From Tetranychus cinnabarinus (Eukaryota; Arthropoda; Arachnida; Trombidiformes; Tetranychidae), in NCBI GenBank assembly GCA_022266195.1, contig WHVY01000004.1, forward strand, positions 1,133,501 to 1,197,500: a stretch of DNA of 64,000 nucleotides. The letters run 5' to 3'. Shown here piece after piece: positions 1 to 11,882 of the stretch (position 1 is the stretch's first letter; each line of letters starts with the position of its first letter). Position numbers and translations under genes: made by a program. The notes under the pieces are model-generated. The model ran no database searches and was not told where the DNA came from. It saw nothing but the letters and a program-made list of their open reading frames with translations.

Positions 1-3000
1 TAAAGCTCGTTCTTTTCAATTGAAACTAAGTAACAATTTTCTAGTTGACCAGAAAACATATCGACTGATAATATACAAGTTTTTAATGCCTTTAACATTA
101 CCAATTGTGTAATGAAGTGAAAATTTTATTCTCGATTTCCGTTTTTTCCGTTTCTTTTCTTTTTCTTTTTCATGTTTTCTTCCTTCTTTTTGTTCCTTCC
201 AACATCTTTCCGGTTAAGAATTTTAATTTGACTCAAATGCTGTCTACAATTATAATAAACTCCCCTCTACTTTACCATCATCAACATCGTCTTCTTTGAA
301 TTTTCATCTTCAAGTTGACTGTAAAACTCTTGATAGCATCAATTTCCATGTCATTGAGACTTCCTTGAGAACCTAAATAAAGGTCACAAAATAATTTTCC
401 TTTTTTTCTCTTTTCTTTCTTTCTTTGCCCTTTTTCCCTCTTTCCTATCTTCTTTTCTTCTTCTCTCTTTTTATTCTTGTCAACCTTTTCTTCCTTTCAT
501 CATCACTGGTTACAATGTTCCCGCTTTCGTTTCGTTTCTCCAAAACTCATAGCCTGTCTTTGCCCCGCTCAAAGCGACAGTTTCGTTTTTTTATGCACTT
601 GTTTCCCAAATTTATGCACATTCAACTAACAATTGCTTTCCTTCAATTTGCCTTTTTATATTGTCTTTTCTTCTTTGCTTTTCTGACAGATTATTTTTTG
701 TCTCGTGCTATTGTCACTCATTTCAAGCTCTGCTTGTCACCTTAAAGATGCACATAAGCAACATCATTAACCTACGATAATCTGATTCATGAACAAAGTA
801 TTTTTGCTGCTAAATTGATTCAAAACTTACAGGTTATTCAAACTGTTTATAAATTAGTTTTGAGAGTTAAACTGCTCAAAGCAAGTAATGCAAGAAAAGG
901 TTTCATTCGTCAAATCGTAATCGAGATGGTTTCGTTGAACCCTTTGAATGGATTCAGCTCGATTTCATGGTTAAGTAAAGTGTTTTCGAGACTTTTGGTT
1001 ACAATGTTTTTTGAGTTTCACTTGAGTTTTTATTTATTTATTTTTATTTGTTTTCATTAATACGCAATCATTTTGATTAGCTTTACTCAATGATGTTAAC
1101 CTTGTGACAAATAAAAGGCGTTCAAGCGAGTAGTAAGTTGAGGTCATATTCAGGAATGCAACAAAATACGATTGATGTTGGATGATGGCGATCATATTTC
1201 TTTGTTGACTTCATCCTTACATTGGATATTACATGACATATTAAATAGTCAGCCAGTCTGTCTTCTTTTCAGACTCTCTGTCTGAATTCTTTTGCTTCAA
1301 TTTCTTTTTCGCTTGCGAACCCAACGAATATATTTGTTGCCTGATGAACCGAGTCTCACCCAACAAACTCCTAAGTTTAACCTTAATTGTAGTTGAGCCT
1401 CATTAGGTGAACCTCTTCGGGTCATCTAGAACTGTTATTCAGAGGTAAAAAAGATGAAAAGAAAACAGAAAATGCAGAAAGATTTATTGTTCATGTCTGA
1501 GTTTTTATTAATCAATCATTCGCCGAGCCGTTGAAACAACAAAAAAGCAACCAATCAGTTCGACTTTTGATTCTCACAATTTCAATCAAATTGTCTCATT
1601 GAACTTTAATATTTGCACGATTAAACTCTAGTCTAGTTTTATTTGTTGTGATTGTTTAATTTTTCATGAGTTGTCACTGATTGTAACAAGTTGAGTTTTG
1701 CTTGAAAATGTTTCAATTGCATTTGAGTTCAATGTCTAATCTTAAATGTTAAATTGTATCTAATTTAGTTCGACAATCAATTACAGTTTAACTCAGACTT
1801 TGGATTGTTTGAAATGGCTTTGAACAATTAATTGAGATGAATTAAAGTTTATTAGACAAAAATTTACTCCGATATTTATGTTTGAAGGGAATAAGCAATC
1901 TTTGTACAATTTAGATCGTAACATTTTCATGTTTAGTTGAGATGATTTGATCCATTAAGTTGACAATGAAGATGGATTAGGTATTTGAGTTTAAGTTTTT
2001 GGAACAGTTGAGTTTGATGTTGAGCATGAAACTGATGATGTTGGGTAGGAAGAAGTTAAGTCAATGTAACATTACGAGTAACATTAGTTTGCCTTTCAAA
2101 TGTTTCCTTCAGAAGATGACTCAAAGAACCACGCAATTCGTAATCGCAATCAGATTGGCTTTTTGAAGCTTCACTTTTACGCCATTTGGCTCGAGCATTT
2201 TCAAACTAAATCTAGGAATGCAAGAAGAATGAAGAAGAACGAAATTGAACTGAACTAAATTACATGATAAATGGATAAACAAAATGCAAGATAATTTCAG
2301 GTGAAAAGAAGAATGTTGTTTAGACTAAAAAATGTGAAAAGGCAAAAGAGGCAAAACTAAAAAAAAGATGAAATGGACAAACAAGGGACAATAGGGTCAA
2401 CAGGTAAGGCGTAAAGAATTTTAAACTGTTCAAATCTTTTGTCATCCTTTTCTCATCATTTTCATGTTCATTTTTTGTCTTTTGCTTGTCCTATTCAAAT
2501 GTTTAGCTTGACATTTCAATCTATTTTGAAAGAGTTAAGACGGTGATGAGAGCAAAGACCCACAGAGTAAACTTGTAAATTGTGGAGACAAGGAAGAAGA
2601 AGAAGAAGAAGACTCCTAAAATGAAGATAAATTGAGGGTAAAAAGTAAAGGTTGGGAAGGTGCTGGTCAAGGCAAAGGGAATGGCGATCATGGTCATTAT
2701 CTTCATCATATCATACGAATGCGAATATGTTTTCTTGTCCATCCTGATCACCTTATTCATCGCTGTTTGACCAACTCACAGGGTGCATTGTTGAATGTAT
2801 TGTTAGAACAGAGGAAAGTAAATGACCGTGACTGGTATGTCCTTTAGAGAGTGAAAAGAAACTGACCTCTGTCCTTGTACCGGAAAGGCTAGAAAATAAG
2901 AGACAACAAGAATAACCAAAAAAGACCAATAAGGTCACCAAGTGGACGATGGACATGAAGTTTCACAGTAAACAAGATGTAAGATGAAAATAGCCAAGCA

Positions 3001-4336
3001 AAAGATTGATTCATTTCTGATCTCATGCCACGTAAAAGGCTTAAAATAAAGGCTAGTCAACCAGTCCTAGGCAATGCACTTTCCAAGTCAACCATTTACT
3101 CTTCAATGGCCTGTTCACTGTTGCTCTCAAAACATATTTTACAAGGTAATAATCGAGCCACTCTGATGAACCTTTTAATATCGCAAATTGTCTTTCTTCT
3201 TTTCTTTCTTTTTCTCTTTCTCTCCACGACATGGACACACAGTGTGATGTGAATAAACACACATAGATCACTCTCGCCTTTCGCAACAATAAAAGTTGTG
3301 GACATTTTTACCTCCTCTAACCATCTCATCATTAAACGTGTAAAACTGACGTACGATACCGATGACATTAACCTCTAATCAAGCTGGCAAGTATCACCAG
3401 TAGGTAAGAGTAAAGAGTCACAAAGAGCCTCAATAAACAACAAAGATGACAAGAAAATGTTGAAATGTCAAACTTGAAGAGGTATTATATTAATATATCA
3501 TTGTTGATATGAGGTTAATAAAGCGTGTATACAAAACCGTGACCAAACGTGACCACAATGGTAAAAATTTGGTCCATTTTTTCACTTTTACTTTTTCTCT
3601 CTCGCCTCATTTTTACCTTTCATTGCCCATAAACTCAGCTGTTATTATTGATATTTTATTACAAGTTATTATGTTGAGTTTATGTTTGATTTGATAAACA
3701 ATGAAAATGTGAAAAACATGAAAATATGCCCAAGCTTGTTTGCATTATTTACCTGAAAAACTTCGAGAGTTTTGTTAGAGCTGACAATTGTTCCAAGCCT
3801 TTTGTATCTGGCTTTTGATTTATATTGAAACGATGTTTGAATAAGCTTCGCTTTCGTTTCATCTGTTTACATGGAAAAACTTTTTTCACTGTTCAACTCT
3901 CCAAACGTTGTAGTCATTTGCGTTATTCAAATCATCTTCATGATTATTTTTAGGATAAAACTGTTCTATACTCTTTTTGATTGATCAGATTTTCCTTTTA
4001 AATTGAATCATGTCAATAAAAAGATTTCATGTAAAGTAAATTTCCAATAAATTTGATAATTATGTTGTCCTATTGAACTTTGTATTATTACATGATGAAT
4101 TCGTCAAAATTTCAAGTGCATTAGTTTAAAGGAGAGTCTAAACCCACCTAATCATGAATTTCATTGTCATGATTAAATTTGATGCTCATTATTGCTGTCA
4201 TCAACTGTAAACATCTGATACTCTCATCATCATCAAAAGGTAAACAACAAAATATCATGAAGCCATCAAAAAACCGATCCCAAAATTGGATGTAAAATAA
4301 AATAGCTCAATGTTCATGTTGAATGGAAGAGCATTT
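1..4336. other. gene-free region
   Basis: I see no convincing gene here. The open frames are short, lack recognisable domains and follow base composition; for example the one at 425-745 lies on a C/T-rich run and is all F, L and S. There is a GAA-type trinucleotide run at about 2592-2611. It could be intergenic or part of a long intron of a gene off the left edge. Confidence 0.5.
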
Positions 4337-6005
4337 CATTCAATAAACTGATTGTTTAGCTTGTTCAATTGGGCAAAACGAGGATTAGTCAAACACGCTA
4401 ATATCAAACTAAAAATAAATTTCACGGCAAACTTGCTGTGAAATCAAAGCAACAAAAGTGTAAGTCTCTTCAGCAATAGAGACTTTCAGATCAGTTTCTC
4501 AATAACTTCGAATATAATCAACACTATTAATCAATTTATCTAGCTATCCCGAAGACAACCATACTCGTGAAGAGACAAAAAATGACTTTTGTATTTGAGA
4601 CTCGTAAGCAACCTGGGACAACATCGTTTCTTCTTACAAGAAAACGCTCAACCCAACACGGCAAAAAATACTAAAGACAACATAAAGGAATTGGGCTGAT
4701 CAATGATCTTACATCGTTCATGTTCTAACCCCAAGTGACCATTTCTGTTGACGAATTCATCCGTGGCAAAAGATTCAACTTTTTTTATAAGTTAAAGAAG
4801 ATGGTTTTTTGCGTAGAAGAAGCCAGAGTAGTTTGTCATGACCCGTTTGAGAGGAATTGCCGAATTACTGACCCGTTGGGAAAAGTGCATAAATGTCTCT
4901 GACAATTACTTTAGAAAAACTCGATAAAACTGTGAAATTCTATCGAAGTGTAATCATGACCTGATGAATGTTTTATAAACCATGTGAACATTGAAAGGTT
5001 ATTCCATTGGTTTTAATTTTTATCAACTTATCATAGATTTATTGCCTGTTATTGGACTGTCATCACTTCAAAACATAAATCATTCGAGTTTGCTTTTAAA
5101 GTAAATTGTTGACTTTATCGACTATTCATGAATAATGATCAATCTGATTCAATCTTTTCACTCAGCAAAAGTCTTTAAGCATTTCTTTCAATGACAAATT
5201 CAACTCGATATACATAGAAGATTGTATTTCGTCGGGAATGAAAATTTGCGAAATTTTTGGGTGGTTTTGAAAAAATTATCAATGAATTTTGACCAAACTG
5301 AAAAGGTGAAAATTTGCAAACTTTTGTTGTCACAATGGACCAAATCATCAAAATATTTTTTACCTTTTTTAAGCATAACTGCCCTCAATAGGTGGTTTAG
5401 TTGAAAAGCCGACATTTAAGGCAAGAAAAGTTAAATAAAGGTGAAAAGAAGACAACATTTAGAAAAGAAATGGTTCATGAAGAAAGTCAGGTGAATGATG
5501 TTTATGGTGCCTCATGGGCAGAGGGACTGTTCGAGTTTTTTGCAGTGTTTATGTCTTCTTACAAGGGTCTCAAAGAAGAGGAAAAGATGATGAAGATGCT
5601 TTTCTAGTGACCTAATTCTCTCTCTCTCTCTCTCTCTCTTTATCTTCTTCTCTCGTCAACTCTTTTCAAACGAAATTAAAATGTCAGTTTAAACATTTTC
5701 TTAATGCATCCGTTTTTCGCCTTATAAATGGCTTTATTAGCTTTACCTGTTCATTCCCATTGTTTCACTTTATTTTGTCCTTTCAGCAGCTCCTTTTTTG
5801 ACCCTCTTTACTAGCATTTACTTTTACTCAAATAAACATCTTTACGGTAAAGAGTCCAAACAGTAAAGTTAAAAAACATAAATGCCAAACATTGGCCGAA
5901 CCTCAAGAAAGGAGCTTCAACTTATCATGAAAATCAAAAAAACGTCAAAACCTAAACATTAAGAGTAAAAATTGGCAAAAATCGTTTTTTATCAAAAGTC
6001 AAATA
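4337..6005 (+). repeat. left arm of large inverted repeat
   Basis: This arm reappears in reverse complement at about 7461-8899. The outer part (4337-4510 and 4975-5210) matches with many substitutions and indels. About 4511-4974 has little counterpart. The inner part, about 5650-5960, is nearly identical to the other arm. A (TC)n run at 5617-5639 is about twice as long as its partner at 7841-7851. No target-site duplication is visible at the outer ends and no transposase is encoded. A 68-codon open frame at 5401-5607 shares a 28-residue block with the other arm, but the DNA there is also identical, so this is not evidence of a gene. Confidence 0.85.
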
Positions 6006-7460
6006 ACTTCGACTCACTTATCAATAGCATGAAATGTTATCCGATTTCTAGTTTACTCATTGAGTGAAATTGATAAGTCTTGACGGAACTTGACTTTATT
6101 AAAAATAATAAAAGCAACATTACACTGAGTGATTCTATAATAATAACATTGCATTACGATTATAACAAATGAAGACATAACTGGAAAGGCAAAATAATGT
6201 TGTCAAATGTATTTTTTGTCAACATTGTTTGATCAAGTAGAGAGGAAAGTTATTGATAAAAAATATACTGATAACAATCGTTTTTCAATGAGTCGGAATA
6301 ATTTGAGTTATTATTGTTATAACAGTTATATTAGTGAAACGTGAGGACGTGCCAGTAGATATTGTGTCTATTATATTAAATGTATAATTTGGTTTGAATG
6401 TGAAAGCATGGAAAGAGTATGAATGTAAAGATGATGAGCAACATCCTTCTCCATAGGGTGATATTAAGATATTGTTATTGTTGAAAAGGGGAGGAAGAAG
6501 AAGATGGAGAAGATGAGGATTAAGAAAGAGAAAGAGAGAGAAAGGTAAACATGAGACGGAAATAATGAAGAGATAACATGAGGTTGAACTTATGGTGATG
6601 CTATTAGTAGCTTAGTGCAACTGTGCTAAACCTTTTGCTCTTTCAATTGCAAGCTTTTCTGTTAACAATGGGCGCAGTCCATGTCGACACGTGACACACT
6701 TTTGTCTGTCTTTTTATTGTTCCCATGATATTGCAGGTCAAAAATCATGAGAGAATGGAATGGATCAGGATCAGGATAATGGCGAGAAATGAGGATCAGG
6801 AAGGAGGTTGAAGAGGCGGAGAAGAGGATAACCTGAGGAATTGAGGGAAAACAATTGAAACATTTTTCTTCTTTTTCTTTTTCTTTCGCTTTCTTTTCTA
6901 TTCTCTTTTCACCATGTTATATGAAACATTTTGTATTGGTAATGAGGATGACTGTGATGATGGAGAGTGCTGGTGAAGAGTGCAGGGTGAGGGTGATCAG
7001 TTCACCTACAGTCTGTTCATCTGTATATGATTAGCTCGGTTTTTTCATTCTTTTTTCCTTCCATTCTTACCAAATGCACAAAAGTGTACGACATGAGCCT
7101 AATAAGGGTGAAATAACAGTAAAGAGAAAATCATCTTTTCTTCTTTTTCTTTCTATTATTCAGTTTTTCATTGGATTCCATCAGCTTATTCAATGAAAAT
7201 CTTATTGTTATTCCACTTTCATCCTAAATTATTACAAATAACAAATTATTATCTTGTGTTATGTCAGCTTGAAAAGTCATCATCTATGTGATCAGCAAGT
7301 TTACCTTCAATGATTCAAGTTTCAGTTTTTCCTTCAGAGTTTCAGACTAAACCATGAAAGAAGAAAATTTTCATGAAAAAGATTCGTTCAGAGACAAGTG
7401 ATGCTTTGGACATTAGAAAAGTTTAACTGAAAACTCGAACTTAAACTTTTAACTTTAAGT
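6006..7460. other. spacer of the inverted repeat
   Basis: About 1.45 kb of unique sequence separates the two arms. It contains purine-rich stretches (about 6480-6560 and 6770-6850) and pyrimidine-rich stretches (about 6865-6905) but no credible coding region. Confidence 0.6.
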
Positions 7461-8899
7461 TGACTTTTGATAAAAAAAAATTTTTGTAAATTTTTAGACT
7501 CTTAATGTTCGTGTAATGTAATGTTTAGGTTTTGACGTTTTTTTGATTTTCATGATAAGTTGAAGCTCTTTTCTTGAGGTTCGGCCAATGTTTGGCATTT
7601 ATGTTTTTTAACTTTACTGTTTGGACTCTTTACCGTAAAGATGTTTATTTGAGTAAAAGTAAATGCTAGTAAAGAGGGTCAAAAAAGGAGCTGCTGAAAG
7701 GACAAAATAAAGTGAAACAATGGGAATGAACAGGTAAAGCTAATAAAGCCATTTATAAGGCGAAAAACGGATGCATTAAGAAAATGTTTAAACTGACATT
7801 TTAATTTCGTTTGAAAAGAGTTGACGAGAGAAGAAGATAAAGAGAGAGAGAATTAGGTAACGAGAGATCTTCATCATCTTTCCCTCTTCCTTGTAAGAAG
7901 ACATAAACACTGCAAAAAACTCGAACAGTCCCTCTGCCCATGAGGCACCATAAACATCATTCACTTGACTTTCTTTTTCTTCTTCACCTGAATTTACTTT
8001 TCTTACCTTCATTGGCGGCTTTTCAACTAAACCATCTATTTATGGCAGTTATGCTTAAAAAAGGTAAAAAAATATTTCTATGATTTGGTCCATTGTGACA
8101 ACAAAAGTTTGCAAATTTTCACCTTTCAGTTTGGTCAAAATTCATTGATAATTTTTTCCAAATTAATTAAGCATTTCGCAAATTTTCATTCTCGATAAAA
8201 AGGCAATCTTCTATGCATATCGAGTTGAATTTGTCGAAGTAATGAATGGAAGTAAATGCTAAAAGACTTTTGCTGAGTGAAAAGATTGAATCAGATTGAT
8301 CATTATTCATGAATAGTCGATAAAGTCAACAATTTACTTTAAAAGCAAACTCGAATGATTTATGTTTTGAAGTGATGACAGTCCAATAACAGGCTATAAA
8401 TCTATGATAAGTTGATAAAAATTAAAACCAATGGAATGACCTTTCAATGTTCACATGGTTTACAAACATCATTTACATCTGCTAAACGAGAGGTTATCAC
8501 ATCATCTTAAAAGCAATTATTTGCTCGAACATGAAAAGGTTCATTTTTATTCTTACTTTAAAATCAAGATTCAAATGTAATTCATGTTTAATCAAATAAC
8601 CGAAGCCAAAAGTCTTGATTGAAGAGGGTCTTCTCTCAAACTAGTGTTCATCACTCTAATTTACTCTACTTAATGCTTCTAATTACTTGTTACCTGTGTT
8701 CATATTTGATTTACTTGTGTCTTGAAAGTTATTGAGAAACTGGTCTGAAAGTCTCTATTGCTGAAGAGACTTACACTTTTGTTGCTTTGATTTCACAGCA
8801 AGTTTTCCGTGAAATTTATTTTTAGTTTGATTTTAGCGTGTGTAGACTAATCCTCGTTTTGCCCACTTGAACAAGCTAAACAATCAGTTTATTGAATGG
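7461..8899 (-). repeat. right arm of large inverted repeat
   Basis: This is the reverse complement of about 4337-6005. It ends at a tract that mirrors the left arm's first bases. It carries a roughly 15-bp insertion near 7505-7525 that repeats an ACATTA-type word. It lacks most of the left arm's 4511-4974 segment and has unrelated sequence there, about 8470-8700. Transcribed across the spacer, the two arms could fold into a long hairpin; that is inference. Confidence 0.85.
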
Positions 8900-11310
8900 T
8901 AAACGGCATTATACTTGTGCCCAAGTATATCATTACAATCGGATAAAAATGTCACCAAAAATTAACCTATAAGTGAATGTAAATGTTATCATGAAATTTG
9001 ATCACAAAAATAGTATCAAAGTGAATGGAAACAAGTTGACCATTAGTTGATCAGAGAGACTTTTGGCTCTTCTTGAGATGCCTTTTTGCTCAGTCAAGAT
9101 GATATTGAATATAATATTTAAAGAGAGCAGTAAAGAGGTTAAGATGTGCAAAAAGATGATGATAAAAATGATTTGGGATGAAAAGAGGAAGAAGAAGAAG
9201 AAGAAGAAGAAGAAACAGAAATGTTGAATGGACTGCTCAAGTCAAGTGAAAAATCCCTCAAATAAAGCGGATTAGAAGACAGTTAATCTTGGCAATTTAT
9301 CAGAAACCAGTAACAACACAAACACAACAACTAAGACAACATGTAACACAGCTCTTTACTTATCCTTCATCACTGTAACCAGGCAACCATAATCATTTTT
9401 ATCTTCTTCTCATCATCATGAGCAACTTGAACAACTTACCTATAATCAACTTGAAGGTGCTCATGAAGAACCATGAAGACAAGTTTCTTCTTCTTCTTCT
9501 TCTTCTTGATCATTCACCAAACAAAGGATCAAAAGATGATGCTAAACATGATGATGATAATGAAAGATGAAGATGAGCATATGCATTAGTATAGGTTCAA
9601 AACTCTTGGAAAACTTTTCTTCTTCTTTTGTTTTTTGCCAACCTTTTCCTTCGCTCATCTTGTCATCATGTTCAGAGTTTTTTTTTCATGCTACTCAACC
9701 TCTGGAAAAGCTCGAAAAAATGGACAAAATTTTACATTCGATTTGAGTTTTTGTTTGATTGAAAACTTGATTTGGATTTGAAATTTGTTTTTGTCTTTTC
9801 GAGAGATTTTCATTTTTGCATGAATATTCAACTTTTCATGATTCTTTCACTGCAATTAAATGTTATCAGAAGAGAAAAAAGTTTTCTCTTGTTTATCATC
9901 TCAATCTGCAGTCTTTTCATGGTTCATCTTGAGCTGTTCTTGTTCAAACCTTTCATAGTTAATCGGATTAAAGGATCACCTTAGCGGGGATTAGCCAAGA
10001 TTTAGTTTCATTGGCAAGGGAAGGATACATTTTAACTCTTACTATTACCACCAACATGATGATGATTATGATCAACAACATCATAATCATCATTTGCCAT
10101 CATTGATTGAATTTCATTCAATCTCTATCGAAACAGATAATCAGTTGAAACATTTTCAGATACATTGATTTGATAGTAACACAAACGATAAAGGTAAACA
10201 TTCCGATTCATCTTTTACAGTTTTACATTCATTTCCATCAAACATCATGTTCATCCCGTTATCAGATTGAAACTGGCAAAAATTAAAAGCTCAACATTTT
10301 GACTTGACAAATCATCAATTATCAATATAAAAGGTAAACAAAAAAAATGACCAAATCTCATGAGAAATCAGATCGATCATCAGAATAATCTTGGGCTTAA
10401 ATGTCATTGAATTAACCTTTCACCATTCAAGGATATTTAGTAAACAAATTTTGTGTTTCAGAAACAAGAATTCAAAATGAAAACTGAAAACTCTTTTTAA
10501 CTTGAAACTTAACTTTTGCTGGACATCGGTTTGACATCGGTTGAACATCGGTCAACTTTTACTGAAACTTTTACATCTAAAGCTTTTTTCCATCGAAATT
10601 CATGTCGAACAGGTTTTGAGCAATCTTTTTTTGTGTTCAGTGAACAGCTGTTGAACCGATTGGTGATAAAGGACGAAACAAGTGTTTCCATTGAAGCGGC
10701 AAGATTAGGCCTCAAAAGTCTAGCGACTTTTTCCGTTTCACCGATTTCCAAAGTGGATTGACCAATTTTTCAAATGAACATCAATTTTTTTTGTAACCAA
10801 AAATTGTGTAAATTTTGACTCAAAGACTTTCAAATCTGATCTTCAAGTTGATCCTCAAGATTGGTAAATTTAAGTTTTTGGACAGCTTTGCCTTTCTTTC
10901 CTTCCAGTTGCTCAGATTATCATCTTTTATTCTTTGGCCTTTCAGATAGAAATCGTCTAGAAAATTCTCACAACTTTTCAAACTATGAAGGAATTTTTTT
11001 GGCCAATAATATTATCTGAAAGATGAAAATCTTTTAGACAATTTTTCCTTCCCAATCAACTACAATGTATTCATAACTGCAGGGAATAAGTTCTGTTAAA
11101 GGGTCTTCTAGTTCGCTCTGTTTTAGCAGATAAGATTTCAAATCTGCATACAAAACGAATATTTAACTTCTTTTCTTAACGTTTACATCTTTTCCATGTA
11201 GCTTGACCAGATGTAGACATGATCATTTTCTCGACAAGTTCAATTCTATGTTGATTTTCAGTTCAGAGTAATTCATGTCTCATTCACTCTTTTCGAGCTT
11301 TTCCTTTGTC
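8900..11310. other. gene-free region upstream of the SPO11 cluster
   Basis: I see no supported gene. It holds a (GAA)n run at about 9188-9214 and a complementary (TTC)n run at about 9485-9507. An 11-bp unit containing ACATCGGT is repeated three times at 10521-10553. The overlapping open frames on both strands at 10509-10761 have no recognisable domain. Confidence 0.5.
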
Positions 11311-11440
11311 TCATCTCATTCTGCTCATTTATCAGGCTCATTGACTCACCTGAAATGTCCGTCACTTTTAAAACCATCATGATATTTTAATTCATTCACT
11401 CGTCAATTATTCAGTCAAAGCTTTATGATCAAAGACAAAT
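11311..11440 (+). pseudogene. remnant of PDE7 last exon (duplicated, internally deleted)
   Basis: 11311-11379 matches the reverse complement of about 45944-46014, inside the last PDE7 coding exon. Read in the PDE7 frame it still encodes a peptide beginning SSHSAHLSGSLTHLKCPS, where PDE7 has SSHSAHLSSSLIHLKCPS. From 11380 the match jumps to about 45440 and runs through the PDE7 stop codon; PDE7 ends HSLANYSANAL and the copy reads HSLVNYSVKAL followed by TGA. About 500 bp of the exon is deleted at this junction. The piece has no start and cannot make PDE7. It shows that the source of the duplication was the PDE7-Rab7 region. Confidence 0.88.
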
Positions 11441-11882
11441 TTTAATAGCAAAGACAATGAATATGGATAAGTTGAAGTGTTTCAATTAAATAGTTAATCC
11501 ACTGTTTGCGTCTTGATAAAGATTCAGATCATTCATTGTTTTACTCTAAATATGTTTAGTCAAACTGATTTATAAAAGAAAAACAATTTGAAAAAAATTT
11601 ATTACTAATCAATAAACAAATTAATTGAAAGTGAATTACAGATTAATTTATCAACAAAATTTTTAGATTCAAATCGGGAATCCATTTCATTTGCATAACC
11701 AATTATTGGAGATGTTGTCTTACGAACCGATAGATGGCATCAACAGGTATCGATACTTTGACTCAAAAGGATCATCAGAATAACTGTTCTCCATCAAGCT
11801 CTTTTGATTCTAAATATTGTTTTTATTTCTCTATTGTTTTATTCATTTGTGTTTAATTATTTTATTGAGATTATGTCCTCTC
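11441..11882 (+). repeat. inverted copy of the Rab7 upstream region and 5' leader, now upstream of SPO11
   Basis: This continues the same duplicated block. It corresponds in reverse complement to about 44723-45340, the stretch between the PDE7 stop and the Rab7 start. Long shared words include the segments around 11504-11575 and 11726-11760 and the leader leading into the start codon. The similarity continues through the start codon and two more codons (ATGTCCTCT in both genes) and then stops abruptly. Indels separate the copies; one removes about 40 bp between the two conserved motifs on the SPO11 side. An AATAAA at 11611-11616 corresponds to a possible PDE7 poly(A) signal in the source copy. 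Confidence 0.9.
11726..11756 (+). promoter_or_regulatory. conserved promoter-type motifs upstream of SPO11
   Basis: Two words are preserved between this site and the Rab7 upstream region although flanking bases differ. One is the 15-mer with core CGATAGATGGCAT at 11726-11740. The other is the perfect palindrome GTATCGATAC at 11747-11756. The palindrome contains TATCGATA, the DRE element bound by DREF in Drosophila promoters. Whether this organism uses a DREF-like factor is inference. Confidence 0.5.

Noticed and set aside
425..745. 106-codon open frame, F/L/S-rich
   Set aside because: It follows a pyrimidine-rich tract and has no domain or codon structure.
4337..8899. Inverted repeat as a DNA transposon
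   Set aside because: No target-site duplication at the ends, no transposase, and the arms are long with unequal divergence.
10509..10761. Overlapping open frames on both strands
   Set aside because: Both are open over the same 240 bp, with no recognisable family and a tandem 11-bp repeat inside; chance is the simplest reading.
11804..11872. Extra 23 N-terminal codons of the SPO11 open frame
   Set aside because: They begin with TTG, are hydrophobic by composition, and lie in the leader that is shared with Rab7; the ATG at 11873 aligns with the Rab7 start.
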